This document shows, piece after piece, positions 1-8,400 of a stretch of DNA of 21,348 nt. The stretch is from a virus. The translations under genes and the position numbers were made by a program. Each line of letters begins with the position of its first letter. Within the stretch, counting starts at the first letter, position 1. The stretch spans positions 1 to 21,348 of the IMG/VR virus record IMGVR_UViG_3300020438_000329, one strand, 5' to 3'. The notes below the pieces were generated by a model. That model searched no databases and was not told the origin of the DNA. It worked only from the letters and a program-made list of their open reading frames with translations.

Positions 1-1
1 T

Positions 2-22
2 TCTGGAGGCTTTGGTAAATAA
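2..22 (+). CDS. 3' end of an upstream late gene (partial)
   Basis: Only the last six codons would be inside the window, reading Ser-Gly-Gly-Phe-Gly-Lys then TAA. The glycine-rich end and the 2-base gap to the next ATG suit the tightly packed late operon. The other frames also stop within a few codons, so the reading frame is a guess. The gene cannot be identified. Confidence 0.3.
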   Translation, partial: SGGFGK

Positions 23-24
23 TA

Positions 25-537
25 ATGGGACCATATCTTGATACTCAAATGGGACAAGCAGCTCTTGGAGCAGGACTAGGCATTTTTTCGCCCCCCCCTA
101 ATATTTTTGGTGCGGTCCAACCTAATATATCTACACCTTTTGTAGACCCTACTGCTACTGGAGATTTTGGAGCACAAGAAACTTTATCGAGACTATATGA
201 GGCAGAATTTCAAGATTACTTAACTAGATTTTTCCCAGTAGAACAAAGGCTAATATCAGAAATGCAAGAAGGCTTTCCAGAACAACAACAAGCCGAAATA
301 AATAGAGCTCAATCAGTTGCGGCTAGTACCTTTGCAAATTTAAGAGGGCAAGAGCAAAGGAGACAAGCAGGTTATGGTATGAATGTAGGACAAACAGCTA
401 ATAATTCTTTAGACAGAACTGAAACTAGTTCTATTGTGGCGGCAAAAAACTTTGCTAGAATGAGATCAGAAGAAAGAAGAATGCAAATTCTTTCTGGCGG
501 GTTAGGAAGTATTACACAACAAAGAACAGCGGTATAA
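25..537 (+). CDS. putative internal virion / DNA-ejection protein, small (170 aa)
   Basis: A 170-residue protein with a Gly/Ala/Pro-rich N-terminus (about residues 10-50). A helical, charged core follows around residues 50-100, including the stretch RLYEAEFQDYLTRFFPVEQ, then a Gln/Arg-rich tail. The 'DYLTRFFPVEQRLI' pattern recalls small proteins encoded just before the large ejection proteins of other podoviruses; this is memory of a pattern, not a search. It is first of four head-to-tail genes, with 2 bases to the next. A GGAGG at 5-9 lies 15 bases before the ATG, which is long for a ribosome binding site. A run of eight C at 91-98 lies in its early codons. A role in the virion is inferred from position and the neighbouring giant protein. 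Confidence 0.6.
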   Translation: MGPYLDTQMGQAALGAGLGIFSPPPNIFGAVQPNISTPFVDPTATGDFGAQETLSRLYEAEFQDYLTRFFPVEQRLISEMQEGFPEQQQAEINRAQSVAASTFANLRGQEQRRQAGYGMNVGQTANNSLDRTETSSIVAAKNFARMRSEERRMQILSGGLGSITQQRTAV

Positions 538-539
538 AA

Positions 540-821
540 ATGGCAGCAAAAGGATTAATTGGAATAGGAAGAGTGCAAAAAGATCAGGCAATGAGAGCAC
601 TGACTGAATCTGCAAAACTAGAAGCACAACAAGAACTTGCCGAAGAATCTCTTGAAAGACAAAAAGATATGGCAGCGGCTCAGACAAAAGGTACACTGGC
701 AGGTGTGGGTGCAGCTGTGGGATATGGCGGAGCTTTTGCAAGTGCTGGTGCAGCTGCTGGACCTGTAGGAGCAATAGTAGGTCTAGTAGGTGGCTATCTA
801 TTAGGGGAGCTTTTCGATTAA
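540..821 (+). CDS. small virion protein with glycine-zipper membrane segment (93 aa)
   Basis: The first 55 residues are charged and strongly helical (KLEAQQELAEESLERQKDM), compatible with a coiled coil. Residues about 55-90 form a Gly/Ala-rich hydrophobic segment with small residues every three to four positions (GVGAAVGYGGAFASAGAAAG), typical of a glycine zipper that inserts in or packs against a membrane. It starts 2 bases after the previous stop and is followed with a 1-base gap by the 534-aa gene. The layout suits a small ejection protein, comparable in place to T7 gp14, that enters the host envelope. A holin is possible but less likely in this position. No sequence identity to a named family was established. 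Confidence 0.6.
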   Translation: MAAKGLIGIGRVQKDQAMRALTESAKLEAQQELAEESLERQKDMAAAQTKGTLAGVGAAVGYGGAFASAGAAAGPVGAIVGLVGGYLLGELFD

Positions 822-822
822 G

Positions 823-2427
823 ATGGCAACAGATTTTTCAACAGGCTTTAATCGTTCTTTGTCTACTATGTTGGGCTTTGCAAGACTGGGTGATAATTTA
901 GTTGAAAAAGAACTAGCCGAAGAAAAATTACAAGCACAAACTCAACCTTTTGTAGATTTAGAAGCAAAAGTACAAGACGGAGATGCTACAGTTTTAGAAA
1001 CTGATGTTTTTTCCACAGCCAAAACAAATCTTATAGATTCAAATATTAAGGAGTTAACTTTTCAAGAATCTGAAAGAACTTCAGAATTTAGAAATACAAC
1101 GCTTGATAATGCTTTTTTAGCGAATTCTTTTGATTATCTTGCAGATGTTTCTGACCAAATAGAAAAAGGTACGCTTAAAAGAGGCTCTAACTCTTACGAT
1201 TTAGCAGTTCAAATTGGTTCTTCATATTTTGACCAAGTTTCTGAAAAGGGATTAGATATTTACGAAGTAATAAGCCCAAAGTATGTAAAGGCTTTAAAAG
1301 ACTCAAGACAAGCCTTAGATTTATTGCAAAATGGAAATCCTGCTGGACTAGAAGCCTTAGCTGACAATAGCGATTCTTTTAATGAAATATTTAAACCAAA
1401 AACAACAAACTATTTTGGCAAAAGATTTGTGAGTAGTGATGGAAATTTTGAAGGAAAAATTATTGATGTAAATACTGATTTATCAAATACTCAACTTACA
1501 GAAAATTCGGAAGCTGCAATTATCAAAGGTAATTTTACTGTTCGTAATGACGACATATATAAAGCAGCAATAGAGAAAGGAGCCTCCAAAGAAGCCGCAG
1601 AAGCTCAAGCAACAAAAATTTTTAGTAGTTATATGCCTGACATTACTTCAGATGTTATAAAGCAATCAGATAAAAATTTAGGAGATGCAGTACAGGTTTC
1701 TGTCAAAGATATGGTCGATTTTGCTGGAAGCAGTACACAACTTGTTAGCACTATTTTAAGAACTGGCAATGCTGAAATGTTTAAATTTGTTGCAGAGGCT
1801 AAAGATAATTCTCAAAGGAGAGCAAATGTATTAGACCCAGAAGAAATAGCTAAAATAAATATTAAAGTTCTTGAAACTTATAATAATCAATTTGATAAAA
1901 TTAGAGAATCTTTTGTTAAACAAGGAGGGAATAAACTTCTCGAAAGATTTAAAAGAGGAACCGATAAAAGAAATACAGCAAGAGAGTTGGCTAAAGTTTT
2001 AGAAATTCTTGGACCCAAAAAAAACGAATTTACTAAATTTATTCAACCTCATTCTAACGAATCATACAGAGAAGAAGGTTTATTTGAGTGGACAGGTGAT
2101 TTAACTGATTCATCTATACAACAAGCCTTTATAAACACTTATCCTTCTAAAGAAGAAATTAGATCAGATTTAATGATGGGGCAAAAAACAGAGCCGAAAG
2201 GTTTTCCAGCAGTTCCATCTACAGATGAACTTAAATTTATAAAAGGCAATGAAAGTTTTGATGTAAGTACTGCAAATTACAATTCTGCTATTTCACAACT
2301 CGAAAATAATTATGGCAAAGATTTTCTTGAAAATGAAATACAAACTATTAAAAGTGTTGCAGCAGCCAGAAAAATTGATTTGTCAGAAAAAGAAATTTTA
2401 TTTTTATTACAAAAATCATTGAGGTAG
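823..2427 (+). CDS. putative internal virion protein (534 aa)
   Basis: A 534-residue, mostly hydrophilic protein without a signal peptide, cysteine clusters or recognisable catalytic motif. It is rich in Glu, Lys, Asn and Ser and appears largely helical. Its place directly before a 2479-aa polyvalent protein matches the gp15/gp16 arrangement of T7-like ejection proteins, so a role in the ejected core complex is inferred from order and size only. The ATG follows the upstream stop by one base. A GGGGAG at about 804-809 is rather far upstream, and translation is probably coupled to the preceding gene. Four bases separate its stop from the next ATG. No frameshift or truncation is visible. Confidence 0.55.
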   Translation: MATDFSTGFNRSLSTMLGFARLGDNLVEKELAEEKLQAQTQPFVDLEAKVQDGDATVLETDVFSTAKTNLIDSNIKELTFQESERTSEFRNTTLDNAFLANSFDYLADVSDQIEKGTLKRGSNSYDLAVQIGSSYFDQVSEKGLDIYEVISPKYVKALKDSRQALDLLQNGNPAGLEALADNSDSFNEIFKPKTTNYFGKRFVSSDGNFEGKIIDVNTDLSNTQLTENSEAAIIKGNFTVRNDDIYKAAIEKGASKEAAEAQATKIFSSYMPDITSDVIKQSDKNLGDAVQVSVKDMVDFAGSSTQLVSTILRTGNAEMFKFVAEAKDNSQRRANVLDPEEIAKINIKVLETYNNQFDKIRESFVKQGGNKLLERFKRGTDKRNTARELAKVLEILGPKKNEFTKFIQPHSNESYREEGLFEWTGDLTDSSIQQAFINTYPSKEEIRSDLMMGQKTEPKGFPAVPSTDELKFIKGNESFDVSTANYNSAISQLENNYGKDFLENEIQTIKSVAAARKIDLSEKEILFLLQKSLR

Positions 2428-2431
2428 CTAG

Positions 2432-5400
2432 ATGGCTACACAAAAAGAACTAAATGATATTCTTGGTGAAATACAGCCAACTGTTGATCTTCTAGAAGAA
2501 GAAGAGGAAAATTTAGATGCACCAGCTATTGGAACTATAGCTGAAACTCCTGTTACAGAAGAAATAAAAGAAGAATCTACTTTATCAAGTGAAACTCTCG
2601 ATACACTTGCAAAGGATGTACAGGTTAGAAAAACTTTCAAAGTTCCTCAATTTTTAGTAACAAACAATCCAGCTGGTTTAATTGCAGAAGGTTTGCTTAA
2701 CCCAGAAAAAACAAAAAATGACATTAACAGCTTGTATGATTCTTTTACAGAATTTTTTACAGATGTAGTACCAGCAGGTTTAAAATCTACTTTTCCTACT
2801 GTTGCCAACGCTTTTGACATTGCGAGACAAAGAAAAATACGGGAAGATGTGGATGTAGCTACAGGCAGAGAAGAGCCTCCTGACAGTCTTATAAGTCCAA
2901 ATCCTTTTATATTTTCTGATATAGAAATAGCTGTTAAAAAAGATGAGTTTAGAAAATTTCAAGAAGAAACTTGGAATCAAACTCCGATAGCTAAAAAAGC
3001 TGAAATTATTGAAAGCATTACCAGTGATTATGATGCTCTTGAAGAGAGAATTAAAGAAAGGGAAAAATATATAGAAGGAGTGTATGAACAACATGGATTA
3101 GGCAAAGAAGGCAGGGCAGCTGCTTCTGGAGTTACATCTTTCACTTTAATGGCACCTGCTTTTATAACAACTGCTTTAACTAGGAATCCAGCTTTTGCTT
3201 ATAGTATTTTGCCTGTCTTTGGACAACTAGAAAGCACTGCAACTTATAGAGAATCATTACAAAGTGGTTTGACTCATAGAGAAGCCGCAGCTGCTGGTGA
3301 TGTTTCTGGGGCTTTAGAAATAGGAACTGAACTTATAAGCCTTCCTTTTGTGACAAGAGGTTTAAAAGCTTTTAGACAAAAAAATAAAGGTAAGTTAGAA
3401 AATTTCATCACAAACGGATTTGCAACAGTAGCTACAGAATTAGGAGCAGAAAATTTAAATACTTTTTTACAAGAAACCAATAAAGCTGTTAGAGGTGTAA
3501 AAAATGAACTTAATATAGCTTGGAATTTGAAAGACGACCCAACTTATAAAGGTCCTAGTTGGATTGATGTTTTGAGAGATAATGCAGAAATGACAACTAT
3601 TGCAACTTTAGTAGGTGCTGGGGGAATAGTTACAACTCAGGGGGCAGTTCAATATGCTCCAGAAGTAAAATCATTTTTAAATTCTTTAGACCCCAATGTT
3701 GGCAGGAAAGTAGCTAGAGAGCTTGATACCATGTCAAAGGAAGTAGAATCTAATTTTCATGCGATGGATGATACTTTTTTAAGCTTGGCTAAATATGCGA
3801 ATAGACAGGGTATTATGGGAAGAAATTTTGGTAGATTTTCAGCTAATGAACCCATAGATTTAAAAAACGCAAATATTGACCAACTTCTCAACCCTACAAG
3901 AGAAAGTTTTGAATTAGGGGCTCCTGACTTTTTAGTTGATGCTGAATTAACAAAAAACATTTTAAAAACTGATACACAAATTCCAGAACTCTCTGCTGAA
4001 GAAAAAGTTCTTGTTTCTGAACTCAATGATCTGCTTTCAGAAGAAATGGAAGTAGACTTTGAAGATATTTTGAAAACGAATAAAAATGTTTTAAAAATTA
4101 TGGGTGTGTCTGCAACTGAAATATTAGACACAGATTCTTTTACCCAAAAAGTAAAAGACTTTGCAACTAACATTGAAGAAAGAATTCCAACATCAAAAGA
4201 TAGCGTAAAAGAAAATTTACAAAATGATTTAGAGACTTTAAATAAATTTGTAAATTATTTTTCACCTACAAATTTAACAACACCTGATACATCAAAAGCA
4301 TCAAAAGATATAACAAGAGATGAGTTTCCAGATACAGATGAATTTAAAAGACCGATAGGCACTGTATTAGCTCCTGATTTTCGTGAGGAAGATGTGCCTG
4401 TAGTAAATCATTCGGAAGAGCAAATAAATAAAATTAAAAATAGTTTTATTACAAATTTTTTAATTAGAGCAGCAGAGAAAAAAGAAGGCTTTTTAACAAT
4501 TAGTGAATTCAAAACAACTGAATCTGAAAAAGGAGAAGGTTTAAGTTTTAGCACTTCTCTTGAAACTATGGAAAAGATGAATTTGTATGATATTTCTGCG
4601 GAGGATATTAAAAGAATTATTGATATTGGAAAAGGTAAAGAATTACCAGAGCCAGAAATTACTAAAGACAAAACTGTTGAGCCAGAATTCATAAGACAAA
4701 ATTTAAGAGTTGTTGGCAGATATAGAAGTCCGACAGAAGCAGAAGATGTTAGATTGGCTGAAATTCTAGATATTTCCTTACAACTTGGACTGCCCGAAAA
4801 AGCATTAACAGGGGTTAATTCTATTAAGATACTTAGAAATGATCTTGACGAATTTATTCGTGGTGAATACTATGAAAGTAGTGCATCTATAACGCTAGAT
4901 CAACAATATTTTAATACTGAGCAAGATAGAAATTTTTTAAATTATAATGCAGCTCAAACTTTTTTACATGAAATAGCACACCACATAGACTTTACTTACA
5001 ATCAAAACACTGATGGCTCTGGTATTTCTTTAGCTTTTAATTCTCCCCTTTTTGCTTTTCCTGATTTTAAAAAAGAAAATGTTAGGTTTAATGCTGGAGA
5101 TCAAAAACTTCAAGATTTTTCTTTTAAAACTGGAGGAGAAGTTTTTAATGAAATATACAATCTTTATCGAGACTCTAACTTTCAAACACAAATGGAAACT
5201 TTGAGGTTAGGCAGGGGAATGTCCGAAGATCAAGCTGTCTTCAATGCAAAAATGGAGAACAAAAAATTAGGCGGGTTACTAGCTTATCCAATGAATAGTC
5301 TTTTTGTTCATGCGGATAATGCTTACACAGTTGCCGCAGTAAGGGAAAAAATAAAAAATGGAGAGATAATTTCTACAGAAGAAATTGAAAGTGCAATAGG

Positions 5401-8400
5401 TGACGTAGAAATATATTATAAAAACTTTGGAATGAAATCTTTACGAGTTCCCAAAACAACTTATGAAGAATCAAACTTTCCCCAGTTCTTAGCTTCTGAA
5501 ATGTTTGCACAAGTTTTTTCATTGAAATATACTAATTCTGAGTTTTTTAAATTAAATGCACCAAGAACTACAAAATTAATAGAGGATATAGAAAATGCAA
5601 TCAGTCTCAACACCTTTAACGAAGTTACTGTCGGATTACGAAATGCGTTTGGGTACGATAGTTCCCAGCCAGATTTTAAAATCTACAGAATCAACCAGTC
5701 TTACCTCAACACTAACAGAAGCTTTGCAGAACAGCAGGAAAGTGAAAGAGTGGGAGAAGATAATAGTGCAGATGCAACAGAATCCAGAGACGGGCAAGTT
5801 ACAGGAACTAGAGAGGGAGAACGATCTAGAGAGATTACAGGCGAACAAAGCGTTTCTGAAGGTACAGGAGCTAACAGGTCTGAAAATCTAACTCCTGACA
5901 GAGATGAATCTTCGGGTCATGCCTCAGATTTTGTCCCCGCACAATACGGACCCCCAGCACACGATTTAAATCAAGAAGCTACACAAGAAATTACCGCAAG
6001 AGGAGACTCTGTTTTTTCTTTTGATGCGGGAGAAAATTACGAAAATTTAAAATATTTTAATGACGGCAGATATAAAGAAGAAACAGAATTAATAAATAAG
6101 CTTCGAGAAATTAAAGGCAACCCCGATGCTATCTTAACAGTTTATCGAGCCGCACCTACTTCAGAGTTGAGATATGGAGATTTAGTTACTTTGACTAAAG
6201 AAGATGCAGAGTTTGAAGTAGCAGAATCCAAAATTACACAAGAAGAAGTAGATAAAGCAAATAGAGAAAGAGTAAGACAAGAAGATATAGAAAAAACAGG
6301 TGCTATTGATTTACGAAAAGAAAAAAACAGAGACATTATGGATAGACTTTTTCGACCTCCAGATGTGACTCCATCTAAATTACATACTTATGAAATTAGA
6401 GCTGGAGACATTAGGTTTGATGGCAATGGCGGACTTACAAGATGGGGCTTCTTTCCTTCAACTGTCGTCAATATAAAAGGTGACAGACCAGTAAAGTTAA
6501 TAAGTTCTAAAAGAAAAGATGCAAAAGAACCAACAAAGACTCAAGATCAGATTGATAAAGAAAACGCTTTGACTGATGCAATCGAAGCTGGGCAAGTTAG
6601 GAAACCGCCAGAAGGACCTCCTCCTCCGCCAAAAGGTCCAGACCCCAATGGAGAGTTTACAATACCTCAATTAGGTTTTTATAAAGACCTTGTAGAAGCT
6701 ATAAATATAAAAGTTGCTAACAGATTTGGTAGACAATGGACTTTAGAAGAAAGTATGATTGAGCAGTTTGGCGAAGCTGGAATTGTTGAAAGACTACAAG
6801 AATTAGGCTTGGACCCAGACGCTAAAGACTGGAGAATTACAACTCAAACAGATATTTATCAAGGTAAGGTGAAAGATTTGCTTAGAGACTTGGCAGATGT
6901 TTATTATGAGCCAATGCTTAAGTTTTTGACCTTAAATGCTATTACTGAGACTAAATACAACCATTTTGTTTATAGCTTACACGCACCTGAAAGAAACGCA
7001 TATCTACCAACTAAGTTTACAGAAAGCATAGCTGAAGCCGAAGCAGATTTACTTACCCTTGAAGCTGAAGGAAAAGGTTCAAAGCAAGATGTTATAAATG
7101 CAAAAAGAAAATTAACAACATTACAAAATAAATTAAAAAAAGCCGAAAGTGGTTCTGGAATTACAACAGAACAAGCTGTTAAAAATTTAGAAAAATATGG
7201 AGTAGAGTATAGAAATGGAGTAGCTACAGGTGTTACCGCAAAAGGTAAAGCCTACTTGAATGCTTATGAAAGCTTTCATAAACCCATGATCGAATATATG
7301 AGAAAAACATATACGGACTCTGGTCTTATTACTCAAGACAAAATTTCTGATTGGAATCAAAGGTACAATTATTATGTACCTTTAAAAGGTTTTGCAGAAG
7401 ATACTTTGATAGACCCTAAAACGGGCAGAGAAATAAAAAGATCAGGCACATCTAATAATCTTATAAAGTCACAAATGACTGTCTCTGGACAAATAGTTAA
7501 AAAAGCAAAAGGAAGAGAATCTTTAGCAGACTCTCCTTTACAACAGTCAGTTATAGACACAGTATCTGCACTAATACAAAGTGAAAAAAATGTAATAGTA
7601 AAAAGTATGGCTGACCTTTCAAGGGCTTTTCCAAACGATCAATTCTGGCTAGTTATAGAAGATGCAGGGCAACTAGAAAGTGTTGATGCTACTTGGGATG
7701 ATGCGAAAGGTAAAAGTAGAGTAGGTTTTAAAGAAGATGGGGTTCAAAAGTATGTTGAATTGTACGATAAAAGATTAGCTCAAGGTTTTGATGATTTTGA
7801 TAACACAATAACTGGCAACTTTATGAAAACCTTTAGATATGCCACTAGATATTTATCAATGGTAAACACATCTTTAGACCCTGCATTTATGATTAATAAT
7901 TTTATTAGAGATGTGCAAACAGCTTATTTTAATTTATTAGCTGAAGAAGAAATTACTAGCGGTAGAGCACAAGGTTTAGAAATTTCTAAAAAATATTTTA
8001 CCTCTTTAAATATTTTAAATAATTCTAAGCTACTCATTAAATTTGAAAAAAACAAAACACTTGCTAATAAAGGAATGAAAGAAGAAATGGCTGAGTTACA
8101 ACGAAGCGGTGCAGAAATTAATATACAGTTAATAAAAAAACTTGGAGAAAAATACAACCTTTCACCAGAACTTGTTTTAAAAAATGCAAAAATGTTGCAG
8201 TTTAAAAAATATGGAGGAGAAACGGGATATATAGATCAAAAAAACATAGAACAAATGACTCAAGAATTTCAAACTCTCAGAGATATTTATTCAGGCTCTA
8301 TAAAAGCTGCTCCAAAAAAAGTTTTAAGAGATTCATTAGCAATAGTAGAAAGATTTAATTCAGGTGTAGAAAACGCTGCAAGATTTACAGCTTTTGAAGG

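Noticed and set aside
502-774. 90-codon open frame on the minus strand, Leu/Gln rich
   Set aside because: It lies wholly against the 93-aa gene and the end of the 170-aa gene. Its composition is what the complement of Gln/Ala/Gly codons gives, and it has no RBS.
2428-4692. Several minus-strand open frames (68-138 codons) opposite the giant gene
   Set aside because: Ser/Phe/Ile-rich products of the kind expected opposite Lys/Glu-rich AT-rich coding DNA; no RBS and no operon logic.
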